The notes beneath the pieces were generated by a model, which worked only from the letters and a program-made list of their open reading frames with translations, searched no databases and was not told where the DNA came from. Position numbers and translations under genes: made by a program. Positions 44,140-53,919 of a DNA stretch of 64,000 bases are shown here, piece after piece. The stretch spans positions 62,001 to 126,000 of the forward strand of contig NZ_VWWJ01000017.1 of the NCBI RefSeq assembly GCF_011753055.1, given 5' to 3'. The number at the start of each line of letters is the position of its first letter. The first letter of the stretch is position 1. The DNA is from Burkholderia sp. Ax-1719. GTDB taxonomy: Bacteria; Pseudomonadota; Gammaproteobacteria; Burkholderiales; Burkholderiaceae.

Positions 44140-44904
44140 TTATTTGAAGTAGTGGCTGGACGGCATGACGGGCGCGGCGGTCTGAGGCTCCGCATGCGCC
44201 GGTTTCGCGGGCGCGACCGCGGCAGGCGAGGCGGCTTCCTTCTCTTTTTCCAGGCAATAACCGAGACCGCGCACGGTCACGATCTGCACGCCGCCCGTCT
44301 CCAGCTTCTTGCGCAGGCGGTGCACATAGACCTCGATCGCGTTATTGCTGACTTCTTCGCCCCATTCGCACAGGTGATCGACCAGTTGTTCCTTCGACAC
44401 CAGTCGCCCGAGCCGCTGCAGCAGCACTTCGAGCACACCGAGTTCGCGCGCCGACAGATCGAGCACCTGCTCATGGATGCGCGCGACGCGCCCCACCTGA
44501 TCGAACGACAGCGCGCCGTGACGCACGACCGTCGGGCCGCCGCCCGCGCCGCGCCGGGTGAGGGCGCGCACGCGCGCTTCCAGTTCGTTGAGCGCGAAGG
44601 GCTTGGCCATGTAGTCGTCGGCGCCCAGATCGAGCCCTTTGACGCGCTCGTCCACGCTGTCGGCGGCGGTGAGGATCAGAACGGGGAGGTTGGAATTGCG
44701 CGCGCGCAAACGTCGCAGCACTTCCAGACCGGGCATTTTTGGCAGGCCCAGATCGAGGATCAGCAGGTCGAAAGTCTGCATCGACAAGGCGGTATCGGCA
44801 TCCACGCCGGTACGCACGTGATCAACGGCATAGCCCGATTGGCGGAGTGATCGGACCAGACCGTCCGCGAGTATGCTGTCGTCTTCGGCAATGAGGATTC
44901 GCAT
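44140..44904 (-). CDS. OmpR-family response regulator (TctD/QseB-like)
   Basis: The 254-residue protein has a receiver domain (MRILIAEDDSILADGLVRSL, phospho-Asp in LLILDLGLPKMPGLEVL near residue 51) and a winged-helix output domain (LSAREL...LVDHLCEWGEEVSNNAIEVYVHRLRKKLE). The C-terminus adds 30 Ala/Pro-rich residues. The ATG at 44904 gives the canonical N-terminus; the longer frame to 45036 is non-coding. It is divergent from recA and co-directional with the kinase. Confidence 0.93.
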   Translation of the reverse strand: MRILIAEDDSILADGLVRSLRQSGYAVDHVRTGVDADTALSMQTFDLLILDLGLPKMPGLEVLRRLRARNSNLPVLILTAADSVDERVKGLDLGADDYMAKPFALNELEARVRALTRRGAGGGPTVVRHGALSFDQVGRVARIHEQVLDLSARELGVLEVLLQRLGRLVSKEQLVDHLCEWGEEVSNNAIEVYVHRLRKKLETGGVQIVTVRGLGYCLEKEKEAASPAAVAPAKPAHAEPQTAAPVMPSSHYFK

Positions 44905-45057
44905 GGTGCGCAAGCGTTGCCTTCGAAGCGTCCCGGGAGCTGGCTGGGCGCGCTTCGCAGCACCGGCGCCGCGTTCGCAGGCTTGGGGCCTGACAGGGCG
45001 GCGTACGGCGGTCTCCGAAATTCGCGGTTTCGGCACGCGCGTTAGTTGAAAACGTGC

Positions 45058-45087
45058 TTGCCAAAACTACTGTTTTTTTATACAGTG
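45058..45087 (+). promoter_or_regulatory. LexA (SOS) box in the recA promoter
   Basis: TACTGT-TTTTTTTA-TACAGTG at 45068-45087 fits the CTGT-N8-ACAG SOS consensus. A TTGCCA -35-like element at 45058 precedes it, and TATACA within the box can act as -10. It lies about 100 bases before recA and explains DNA-damage control of that gene. Confidence 0.85.
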
Positions 45088-45186
45088 TCTGGGTTCGTTA
45101 GCACCGCTCGCCATCCGCCACTCAAGTGCCGCCGGCGGCCGCGTGCATCGTCATCAGACGCCGTTCATCATAGCAAAGGACGATTC

Positions 45187-46263
<1,077 letters not shown>

Positions 46264-46432
46264 AGTCTGCGAGCGTGCCGGTCAGTCCGGCCTCACGATG
46301 CCATGATGCATAAACGCGGTTCCGCTCCGGTGCCGCCGCAAGCGGCTCCATCCTCGTCTACGGGCGAGGAGGAGCGGTCGTTTGCATCATCGCCTGCATC
46401 ACAGATTTCATCGTCTGAACACAGTACCCCAA

Positions 46433-46466
46433 GCCGCGACGCCGCTACAGGCGCTCGCGGCTTTTT
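46433..46466 (+). terminator. Intrinsic terminator or attenuator between recA and recX
   Basis: AGCCGCGA and TCGCGGCT-like arms, with an inner GCGC stem, are followed by TTTTTG. It lies between recA and the start of recX, so it may limit recX expression relative to recA, as in other bacteria. Confidence 0.6.
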
Positions 46467-46485
46467 GCATTCTGCGGCCCGAAAC

Positions 46486-47121
46486 ATGCATCACCACGAT
46501 TTCGACGATGACGAATCGTTCGACGCGCACGATCTCGCCCGTACTGCCGCGCAAGGCGGCAAAGACGCTAGCGAAGACGCGCCACCCGAAGCCGACCGCT
46601 ACGAGCGCTCGTCCGCCACCCGCGCCGCGCGCAAGGCGGCCAGCGCGTCCACCAGCCGACAGCGCCCCGAACGCTCGCTCAAGGGCCGCGCGCTCGGTTA
46701 TCTCTCACGTCGCGAATACAGCCGTGCGGAACTCTCGCGCAAGCTGATGACCTATACCGAAGACGCCGATCAACTCGAAGCGCTGCTCGACGCGCTTGAG
46801 CGCGACGGCTGGCTCTCGGACGCGCGTTTCGCGGAAAGCGTCGTGTATCGCCGCGCTTCGCGGCTGGGCGCGGGGCGCATCGTCAGCGAACTCAAGCGCC
46901 ATGCCGTAGGCGAAGCGTTGATCGAAGAGCTGAATTCGCAACTGCGCGAGACGGAACTCACGCGCGCCCGCGCAGTCTGGCAAAAGAAGTACGGCACGTT
47001 GCCGGAGACCCCCGCCGAGCGCGCGCGTCAGGCCCGATTTCTCGCCGCGCGTGGTTTTTCGATGTCGATCATCGGCAAGATCCTCAAAGGCATCGAAGAC
47101 AGTTTTGAGGGTGATTTTTAG
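46486..47121 (+). CDS. recX: Recombination regulator RecX
   Basis: The C-terminal 150 residues match RecX: SLKGRALGYLSRREYSRAELSRKL, then LDALERDGWLSDARFAESVVYRR and RARQARFLAARGFSM. RecX binds RecA filaments and limits their activity. I start it at the ATG at 46486, which gives 211 residues and lies after the terminator; the frame stays open back to ATG 46303, which would add 61 disordered residues translated through the hairpin. Neither start has a strong Shine-Dalgarno. Confidence 0.88.
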   Translation: MHHHDFDDDESFDAHDLARTAAQGGKDASEDAPPEADRYERSSATRAARKAASASTSRQRPERSLKGRALGYLSRREYSRAELSRKLMTYTEDADQLEALLDALERDGWLSDARFAESVVYRRASRLGAGRIVSELKRHAVGEALIEELNSQLRETELTRARAVWQKKYGTLPETPAERARQARFLAARGFSMSIIGKILKGIEDSFEGDF

Positions 47122-47207
47122 GAATTTTGATCCTCGTGGATCAAAAAACGTCTGGAAACAAGCCTCTACAGGGGGTGCGGAATCGTGGCTGTCTCAAATA
47201 ACCGGTA

Positions 47208-47216
47208 TGCTAAAAT
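47208..47216 (+). promoter_or_regulatory. Extended -10 promoter motif before the DUF2889 gene
   Basis: TGCTAAAAT is an extended -10 element (TGn-TAAAAT) 31 bases before the ATG. No clear -35 box is visible. Confidence 0.45.
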
Positions 47217-47247
47217 CGAGAAGTTTTCCAAACCGGTCTGACCTAGC

Positions 47248-47940
47248 ATGCCGCTCTCTCCGCCTGCGCCTCGCCAGTTGCGTCATCAGCGCGCTATCCG
47301 GGCGGTCGCCTATGAGCGTGAAGACGGCCTGTGGGACATCGACGCATGCCTGACGGATCACAAGCCGCGCGATGTGCCGCTGGCCTCCGGTATCCGCCCC
47401 AATGGTTTGCCGATCCATGAACTCTGGCTTCGTATCACGATCGATCGAAAGCTCAACGTCGTCGACGCCGAAGCGTCGTCCGACTGGGTGCCTTACGACG
47501 GTCAGTGCCAGAACGCCAATCCCGCCTATCGGGCCCTTATCGGCCTCAATCTCCTACGGAATTTCCGCCGCGAAGCGGGCCGGCTCCTCGCCGGCACGCA
47601 GGGCTGCACGCATCTCACAGAAATGTTGGGCGTGTTGCCGACGGTCGCCATCCAGGCGTTCGTGGGAGCCGTGTGGGAGTCATCGAATGGCAATCCGGGC
47701 GACGCGTCCGGACCGGATCTCGGCAAGACCGCCGGCGACGAAGCCGCCGGTGACACACCGCCTTTCCAGCTCGGCCGCTGCCACGCGCTGCGGTTCGACG
47801 GAGAAGCGGTCAAGCAGTTTTATCCGCGCTGGTATGCCCAGGCGCCGCATTCGCAAGAGCGCGGCCAGCAGCCTGCCAGCGTGCGCGAAGACACTGGACC
47901 GTGCCAGGATGGCAAGGCCGACGCCGTCGCGCATGAATAA
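47248..47940 (+). CDS. DUF2889-family protein
   Basis: The 230-residue cytosolic protein has the DUF2889 pattern: HQRAIRAVAYEREDGLWDIDA, DHKPRDVPL, IHELWLRITID, and a middle segment GCTHLTEMLGVLPTVAIQAF. Function of the family is unknown; some members are near aromatic-degradation genes. It stands between recX and sucC and has its own promoter motif. The C-terminal 30 residues are variable. Confidence 0.85.
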   Translation: MPLSPPAPRQLRHQRAIRAVAYEREDGLWDIDACLTDHKPRDVPLASGIRPNGLPIHELWLRITIDRKLNVVDAEASSDWVPYDGQCQNANPAYRALIGLNLLRNFRREAGRLLAGTQGCTHLTEMLGVLPTVAIQAFVGAVWESSNGNPGDASGPDLGKTAGDEAAGDTPPFQLGRCHALRFDGEAVKQFYPRWYAQAPHSQERGQQPASVREDTGPCQDGKADAVAHE

Positions 47941-47991
47941 CAACAGCGGAAACGAAGTTCACTCCAACTCTCAGACTGAAGGGAATCACGC

Positions 47992-49158
47992 ATGAAGATT
48001 CACGAGTACCAGGGTAAGGAAATCCTGCGGAAATTCGGCGTCGCGGTACCGCGCGGCAAGCCGGTGTTTTCGGTGGATGACGCGGTCAAGGCCGCTGAAG
48101 AGCTGGGCGGTCCGGTGTGGGTCGTCAAGGCCCAGATTCACGCGGGCGGCCGCGGCAAGGGCGGCGGCGTGAAAGTGGCGAAGACGCTGGAACAGGTCCG
48201 CGAATACGCGAACCAGATCCTCGGCATGCAGCTCGTCACGCACCAGACCGGTCCGGAAGGCCAGAAGGTGAACCGTCTGCTGATCGAAGAAGGCGCCGAC
48301 ATCAAGCAGGAACTGTATGTCAGCCTGGTCGTTGACCGCGTGACCCAGAAGATCGTGCTGATGGGTTCGAGCGAAGGCGGCATGGACATCGAAGAAGTCG
48401 CCGAAAAGCATCCGGAACTGATCCACCACATCGTCGTCGATCCGAACACCGGTCTGCTCGATTCGCAGGCTGACGACCTCGCCGCGAAAATCGGCGTGCC
48501 GGCCGCTTCGATTCCGCAAGCGCGCACGATCCTGCAAGGTCTGTACAAGGCTTTCTGGGAAACCGACGCATCGCTGGCCGAAATCAACCCGCTGAACGTC
48601 ACCGGCGACGGCAAGGTCATCGCCCTCGACGCGAAGTTCAACTTCGACGCGAACGCGCTGTTCCGTCATCCGGAAATCGTCGCTTACCGCGATCTGGACG
48701 AAGAAGATCCGGCTGAAATCGAAGCCTCGAAGTTCGACCTCGCGTACATCTCGCTCGACGGCAACATCGGCTGTCTGGTGAACGGTGCAGGCCTGGCGAT
48801 GGCGACGATGGACACCATCAAGCTGTTCGGCGGCGAACCGGCGAACTTCCTGGACGTTGGCGGCGGCGCCACGACCGAGAAGGTCACGGAAGCGTTCAAG
48901 CTGATGCTGAAGAATCCGGAGCTGAAGGCGATCCTCGTCAACATCTTCGGCGGCATCATGCGCTGCGACGTGATCGCGGAAGGCGTGATCGCGGCTTCGA
49001 AGGCCGTTGACCTGAAGGTGCCGCTCGTCGTGCGCATGAAGGGCACGAACGAGGACCTCGGCAAGAAGATGCTGGCCGATTCGGGCCTGCCGATCATCTC
49101 GGCGGACAGCATGGAAGAGGCTGCGCAGAAGGTTGTCGCGGCTGCCGAAGGCAAGTAA
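47992..49158 (+). CDS. sucC: Succinate--CoA ligase [ADP-forming] subunit beta
   Basis: The 388-residue subunit starts MKIHEYQGKEILRKFGVAVP and has the ATP-grasp fold (VVKAQIHAGGRGKGGGVKVA, GSSEGGMDIEEVA) and the ligase_CoA end VNIFGGIMRCDVIAEGVI. It interconverts succinyl-CoA and succinate with ATP formation in the TCA cycle. GAAGGGAATC precedes the ATG. sucD follows after 93 bases, forming the sucCD operon. Confidence 0.97.
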   Translation: MKIHEYQGKEILRKFGVAVPRGKPVFSVDDAVKAAEELGGPVWVVKAQIHAGGRGKGGGVKVAKTLEQVREYANQILGMQLVTHQTGPEGQKVNRLLIEEGADIKQELYVSLVVDRVTQKIVLMGSSEGGMDIEEVAEKHPELIHHIVVDPNTGLLDSQADDLAAKIGVPAASIPQARTILQGLYKAFWETDASLAEINPLNVTGDGKVIALDAKFNFDANALFRHPEIVAYRDLDEEDPAEIEASKFDLAYISLDGNIGCLVNGAGLAMATMDTIKLFGGEPANFLDVGGGATTEKVTEAFKLMLKNPELKAILVNIFGGIMRCDVIAEGVIAASKAVDLKVPLVVRMKGTNEDLGKKMLADSGLPIISADSMEEAAQKVVAAAEGK

Positions 49159-49251
49159 TTTTCAGCGGATACGAATGACGACGTATCGGCGCGAATTCCG
49201 CATGCAAGCGGGGGACGCGACGTATGTCGTCAAGCGAACAGAGGTCAATAC

Positions 49252-50133
49252 ATGTCGATTCTGATTAACAAAGACACCAAGGTCATCACGCAGGGCATTA
49301 CCGGCAAGACCGGTCAGTTCCACACCCGTGCCTGCCGTGAATACGCCAACGGCCGCGAAGCGTTTGTCGCGGGCGTGAACCCGAAGAAGGCCGGCGAAGA
49401 CTTCGAAGGCATCCCCATTTACGCCAACGTGCGTGAAGCCAAGGACGCCACCGGCGCGACCGTTTCGGTCATTTACGTGCCGCCGGCAGGCGCTGCTGCT
49501 GCGATCTGGGAAGCCGTCGAGGCCGACCTCGATCTGGCGATCTGTATCACGGAAGGCATTCCCGTCCGCGACATGATCGAAGTCAAGGATCGTATGCGCC
49601 GCGAAGGCCGCAAGACGCTGCTCCTCGGCCCGAACTGCCCCGGCACGATCACGCCGGACGAGCTGAAGATCGGCATCATGCCGGGTCACATCCACCGCAA
49701 GGGCCGCATCGGCGTCGTGTCGCGTTCGGGCACGCTGACGTATGAAGCGGTTGCGCAGCTGACGGCGCTGGGCCTTGGCCAGTCGTCGGCAGTCGGTATC
49801 GGCGGCGACCCGATCAACGGTCTGAAGCACATCGACGTCATGAAGATGTTCAACGACGATCCGGATACGGACGCCGTCATCATGATCGGCGAAATCGGCG
49901 GTCCGGACGAAGCCACGGCAGCCGAGTGGATCAAGGGCAACATGAAGAAGCCGGTGGTCGGCTTCATCGCTGGCGTCACGGCGCCTCCGGGCAAGCGCAT
50001 GGGCCACGCTGGCGCGCTGATCTCGGGCGGTGCGGATACGGCCGAAGCGAAGCTGGAAATCATGGACGCGTGCGGCATCAAGGTCACGCGCAACCCGTCG
50101 GAAATGGGCCGTCTGCTGAAGTCGGTGCTGTAA
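49252..50133 (+). CDS. sucD: Succinate--CoA ligase [ADP-forming] subunit alpha
   Basis: The 293-residue subunit has the CoA-binding N-terminus (SILINKDTKVITQGITGKTG), the active-site phospho-His in GHAGALISGGADTAEAKLE near residue 245 and GPNCPGTITP. AGAGGTCAA precedes the ATG. It is the second gene of sucCD and is followed by an intrinsic terminator at 50228. Confidence 0.97.
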   Translation: MSILINKDTKVITQGITGKTGQFHTRACREYANGREAFVAGVNPKKAGEDFEGIPIYANVREAKDATGATVSVIYVPPAGAAAAIWEAVEADLDLAICITEGIPVRDMIEVKDRMRREGRKTLLLGPNCPGTITPDELKIGIMPGHIHRKGRIGVVSRSGTLTYEAVAQLTALGLGQSSAVGIGGDPINGLKHIDVMKMFNDDPDTDAVIMIGEIGGPDEATAAEWIKGNMKKPVVGFIAGVTAPPGKRMGHAGALISGGADTAEAKLEIMDACGIKVTRNPSEMGRLLKSVL

Positions 50134-50227
50134 TTTCAAGACCGTCGGTCGCTCGTCGCATCATGGATGCGTGAGCGCCCAGCGTTTTTTGATATGCTTG
50201 CGGAATCCTTTCACGAGGTTTCCGAAC

Positions 50228-50268
50228 AAAAGCGAGGGAGCCAGTCATGGCTGCCTCGCTTTTTTATT
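50228..50268 (+). terminator. Intrinsic terminator of sucCD
   Basis: AAAAGCGAGG-GAGCC and GGCT-GCCTCGCTTTT pair around AGTCAT, followed by a six-base T-run, about 100 bases after sucD. Confidence 0.85.
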
Positions 50269-50313
50269 TGGCGCGCTTTTTAACGGATGCGCGCAGCTCA
50301 ACTTCCCGACTTC

Positions 50314-51024
50314 ATGCTCGAGTTCTTCACGACGCTCCATTGGGGCGCAGTCATCCAGATCATCGTCATCGATATCCTGCTTGGCGGCGATAACGCCGTG
50401 GTGATCGCGCTCGCCTGCCGCGACCTGCCCGCGCAGCAGCGTCTGCGCGGCATTCTTTGGGGCACGGTGGGCGCGATCGTGCTGCGCGTCGTGCTGATCG
50501 CCTTTGCCGTGGTGCTGCTCAATGTGCCGCTGCTCAAGTTCGCGGGTGGCCTGCTGCTGCTGTGGATCGGCGTTCGGCTGCTCGCGCCCGCGCATGCCGA
50601 ACACGCCGACGTGAAGCCTTCCGACAAACTGCTGGGCGCGATCAAGACGATCATCGTCGCGGACGCGGTGATGAGCCTCGATAACGTTGTGGCTATCGCG
50701 GGCGCGGCCGAAGCCGCCGACCCGCAGCACCGCATCGCGCTGGTGATCTTCGGGCTGATGGTGAGCATTCCGCTGATCGTGTGGGGCAGCCAGCTCGTGC
50801 TGCGGCTGCTCGACCGTTATCCGGTGATCGTGACGCTGGGCGCGGCGCTGCTCGGCTGGATCGCGGGTGGGCTGATCGTCAACGATCCCGCGGGCGATCG
50901 CTGGCCGCTGCTCGACACGCCAATTGCCGAGTACGGCATGTGTGTGGCGGGCGCGCTCTTCGTGGTGGTGGTCGGGCATCTGCTCAAGCGTCGCCATGCG
51001 GCGCGCGCGCAGGGTTCGCATTGA
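50314..51024 (+). CDS. TerC-family integral membrane protein
   Basis: This 236-residue protein has seven hydrophobic helices with the TerC signatures IDILLGGDNAVVIALACR near residue 20 and VADAVMSLDNVVAIAGAA near residue 115, each carrying a paired Asp-Asn. TerC/YjbE proteins are metal exporters or chaperones, with manganese suggested in several bacteria. I start it at ATG 50314; an ATG at 50287 would add nine residues. A terminator follows at 51111. Confidence 0.88.
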   Translation: MLEFFTTLHWGAVIQIIVIDILLGGDNAVVIALACRDLPAQQRLRGILWGTVGAIVLRVVLIAFAVVLLNVPLLKFAGGLLLLWIGVRLLAPAHAEHADVKPSDKLLGAIKTIIVADAVMSLDNVVAIAGAAEAADPQHRIALVIFGLMVSIPLIVWGSQLVLRLLDRYPVIVTLGAALLGWIAGGLIVNDPAGDRWPLLDTPIAEYGMCVAGALFVVVVGHLLKRRHAARAQGSH

Positions 51025-51110
51025 CGGCGTGTTGACAGAGCCGTTCTGACAGCGCCACGCCTAAGCCATCTGGCCGACTGCCCCGCAAACCGGGCCGCCG
51101 ATACGATCGA

Positions 51111-51147
51111 AACGCCTGTTCACCCTCCGGTGGGCAGGCGTTTTTCG
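51111..51147 (+). terminator. Intrinsic terminator after the TerC gene
   Basis: AACGCCTG and CAGGCGTT pair around a 16-base loop that can extend with CACC/GGTG, and a T-run follows. Confidence 0.8.
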
Positions 51148-51151
51148 TTTC

Positions 51152-51164
51152 AGGAGCCCAGATG
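51152..51164 (+). promoter_or_regulatory. Shine-Dalgarno that fixes the pilin start
   Basis: AGGAG at 51152-51156 sits five bases before the ATG at 51162 and eight before a second ATG. It supports a start that gives a 46-residue prepilin leader. Confidence 0.7.
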
Positions 51165-51803
51165 ATGACCGTATCCCTCACTGTTTCAAGCCCAGCTTCA
51201 CAAAACGACGCAAGCCCGCGCGCCGTTCGCTCGTTGTCCAGTCGCGCCGCGTCGATCGTGCGCTCTTGCCGCGCGATACTGCGCTGGGCCTCACCCGGAT
51301 TCACCCTCATTGAACTGATGATCGTGCTGGCGATCGTCGGCGTGATCGCCGCTTATGCCATTCCCGCGTATCAGGACTATCTGGCGCGCAGCCGGGTGGG
51401 CGAGGGCTTGTCGCTGGCATCGGCGGCACGGCTCTCCGTCGCGGAAAACGCCGCGAGCGGCAATGCCTTCGGCGCGGGCTACACCGCGCCGCCGGGCACC
51501 CGCAATGTTTCCTCGGTGCAGATCGACGACGCGACCGGGCAGATCACCGTGGCTTTCACCACACGCATCGCGCCGGAGGGCAGCAATACGCTGGTGCTCG
51601 TGCCGTCGGTGCCCGATAACGCGGAAGCGCCTACCGCACGCGTCGCGCTCGCGCAGGGCTCGGTGCAAGGCGGCACGCTCACCTGGGAGTGTTTCGCGGG
51701 CGGCAAGACCGCTTCGTCGCTGGGCGCGCCAGGCTCGGGACCGTCTCCGGCCGAGGCGGCGACGCTGCCGTCCAATCTCGCGCCGCCCGAATGCCGCGCG
51801 TAA
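51162..51803 (+). CDS. Type IV pilin-like protein with long leader
   Basis: The 213-residue prepilin has the peptidase site SPG/FTLIELMIVLAIVGVIAAYAIP, with the required Gly at position 46 and Glu five residues after it. The mature protein has one helix and a globular part with two cysteines (WECF and PPECRA) that can close a pilin D-region. The last 25 residues are Ser/Pro/Ala-rich (GSGPSPAEAATLPSN). The leader is far longer than the usual 6-25 residues; a GTG at 51258 would give 14 but has no ribosome-binding site. A PglL-like ligase follows, so the pilin may be O-glycosylated. Confidence 0.88.
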   Translation: MMTVSLTVSSPASQNDASPRAVRSLSSRAASIVRSCRAILRWASPGFTLIELMIVLAIVGVIAAYAIPAYQDYLARSRVGEGLSLASAARLSVAENAASGNAFGAGYTAPPGTRNVSSVQIDDATGQITVAFTTRIAPEGSNTLVLVPSVPDNAEAPTARVALAQGSVQGGTLTWECFAGGKTASSLGAPGSGPSPAEAATLPSNLAPPECRA

Positions 51804-51974
51804 GCGTGAGCTGACGGATTGCGCCTAAGGCAGGCGCCAAGGTTGAGCGCCAAGTGAAGGCATGGGGTGTGCGCGCGGATTTAGTCCGGTTTTAGACCTG
51901 ATTTAGTCCCCACGCTGCCGCACAGGGAGGGAAAAGTTTTGTATAGTGCGCCGTTGCCGACGCCCCCCATTCCC

Positions 51975-53792
51975 ATGCCTTCTCCATTTGCGCGTTACCT
52001 TACGTTCGTCCTGCTGGCCCTTGCGCTGATCCTGCCGTATGCGGTCGTCAACCACACGTATCCGATCCCGACGTTCTATGCCGAATTCACGGCGCTCGCG
52101 CTCTACCTGATGGTGGGGGCGGGCGTCTGGCTGCTGGTGCGCTCCGCGCGCCCGGTGGTGGAGTTTGCTTCGCCCGTAGTCGCGCTCGTCCCGCTTGCTT
52201 TCGGGCTGCTGCTCGTCGTGCAGACGATTGCGCTGCCGGTTGCGCAGCCTTCGATGAACTGGCTCGGCGCGGGGTATCTGCTGGCGGCCTTCATGGCCGT
52301 GCATGCGGGCTACGGCATCGCGCGCGCCCAACTCGTGCGCACGGCGATGGTGTGGGGCGCCTGGGCGCTGGTGATCGGCGGGTTGTTCGCGGTGTTCTGC
52401 CAGGTCATCCAGTTGCTGCACCTCGAAGTGAAGGTGACGCCGCTCGTGGTGGCCTATAACGTGCAATTCGACCGCCGTCCGTTCGGCAATATGGCGCAGG
52501 CCAATCACCTGGCCACCTACATCGCCTTCGCAACGGCAGCCGCGCTCTATCTGGTGCAGACGCGCCGTCTGAACCTGCTGTTGTGGGTCGTACTGTCGGC
52601 GGTCTATTCGGGCGGTCTGGCGCTGACGGTGTCGCGCGGCCCGTGGCTGCAGATGGCGGTGATTACGGTGGCGGGCCTGTGGATGGCGCTGTCGGCGGCG
52701 CGCGGCGTGCGCGGCGAGGCGGAAAGCGGCGACAGTGGCCTCGCGGTGAAGGCCGGCCTGCGCGACTGGCTGGTGCCGTTGGTGCTGTTCGCGATCTTCG
52801 TGGCGGTGAACGCCTTCGTGCGCTGGGCCAACGTGCATTACCAGTTGCAGCTCGACCAGTCGGCCGCGGACCGCTTCAAGGACGCCGGGCAGATCGCGCC
52901 GCGTATCGCGCTGTGGCGCTACGGCTGGACGATGTTCAAGGAACATCCGCTGCTGGGCGTGGGCTGGGGCGATTTCCCGATCCACCAGTTCGAACTCGCG
53001 CGCACGCTGGGCGGCGTCGAGATCGCCAACAATTCGCACGACATCTTCCTGGACCTGCTCGCCAAGACCGGCGTGGTGGGCTGCGGCATCGTGCTGATCG
53101 GCCTGCTTGCGTGGTTCGTGCGCCAGCTGCGTGCGCGCCACACGGCCGAGCGCATTTTCGGCTTCGCGCTGATTGGCGCGCTGGTGATGCACGCGCTCGT
53201 CGAGTATCCGCAGCAGTACATGTTCTTCCTGCTGCCGGCGATGTTCGTGTTCGGCCTGCTGGAAACGAAGCCGCTGCGTTTCGTGCCGTCGCGCGCGGCG
53301 TTCGCGGCTTATACGCTGATCGTGTTCGGCGGCATCGCGTCGCTGTGGCCGGTGCTGCGCGACTACAACCGCTCCGAAGTCCTGTACTACGGCTCGCACC
53401 CGGCGCAGCAATACGCCGAAGCGCCGTCGTTCCTCTTCCGCGCATGGGGCGACTACGGCATGGCCACGCTCATGCCGATGAACGCCGCAAGCCTCACGAC
53501 CAAGCTGGCGGCGCACGAGCGCGCAATCGCGCTGCTGCCGGGCGAAACGGTGCTGCGTCGCTATGCGGTGTTGCAGGCGCTGGCGGGGAATACCGATGGC
53601 GCGGCCGATACGGTGGCGCGTCTGAAGATCTTCGCGCAGGAACTGCACGACTGGCCGACGCAACTGGCGGCGCTTTACGGCCTGCTCGACAACGAGCCGA
53701 CGCTCGCGGGGTTCAAGGCCGAGCTGGTGAAGCAGTACGGCAATCCGCCGGCCTCGGCCAGCGACGATGATGATGACGATTCGGATGATTGA
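51975..53792 (+). CDS. pglL: PglL-type O-oligosaccharyltransferase (Wzy_C family)
   Basis: The 605-residue protein has about 12 membrane helices, a Wzy_C/PglL_A domain, and the typical periplasmic loop with the conserved NNSHDIFLDLLAKTG. PglL enzymes transfer lipid-linked glycans to serine or threonine of periplasmic and pilin proteins. The C-terminal region after residue 440 is soluble and ends in an acidic tail of about eight Asp residues. I start it at ATG 51975; a TTG at 51939 lies behind a purine-rich stretch and cannot be excluded. It follows the pilin by 171 bases, as in B. cenocepacia (known PglL BCAL0960). Confidence 0.9.
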   Translation: MPSPFARYLTFVLLALALILPYAVVNHTYPIPTFYAEFTALALYLMVGAGVWLLVRSARPVVEFASPVVALVPLAFGLLLVVQTIALPVAQPSMNWLGAGYLLAAFMAVHAGYGIARAQLVRTAMVWGAWALVIGGLFAVFCQVIQLLHLEVKVTPLVVAYNVQFDRRPFGNMAQANHLATYIAFATAAALYLVQTRRLNLLLWVVLSAVYSGGLALTVSRGPWLQMAVITVAGLWMALSAARGVRGEAESGDSGLAVKAGLRDWLVPLVLFAIFVAVNAFVRWANVHYQLQLDQSAADRFKDAGQIAPRIALWRYGWTMFKEHPLLGVGWGDFPIHQFELARTLGGVEIANNSHDIFLDLLAKTGVVGCGIVLIGLLAWFVRQLRARHTAERIFGFALIGALVMHALVEYPQQYMFFLLPAMFVFGLLETKPLRFVPSRAAFAAYTLIVFGGIASLWPVLRDYNRSEVLYYGSHPAQQYAEAPSFLFRAWGDYGMATLMPMNAASLTTKLAAHERAIALLPGETVLRRYAVLQALAGNTDGAADTVARLKIFAQELHDWPTQLAALYGLLDNEPTLAGFKAELVKQYGNPPASASDDDDDDSDD

Positions 53793-53827
53793 AAGTCGAA
53801 TCTTCTAGGAAGCTGTTTAGACCTGCT

Positions 53828-53903
53828 CACGTATCAAAGATCAATATTATGAGATCGCAAGTACTTGATATTTGCGTTTAGTATCGGTCAACTTGATACG
53901 TGA
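53828..53903. repeat. Perfect 11-bp inverted repeat upstream of the orphan gene
   Basis: TCACGTATCAA at 53828-53838 and TTGATACGTGA at 53893-53903 are exact inverted copies 54 bases apart; a third partial copy ACTTGATA lies at 53863. It covers the promoter region of the 87-aa gene and could be an operator or a trace of an insertion. Confidence 0.75.
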
Positions 53904-53919
53904 TTAGGAGATTGGGAGC

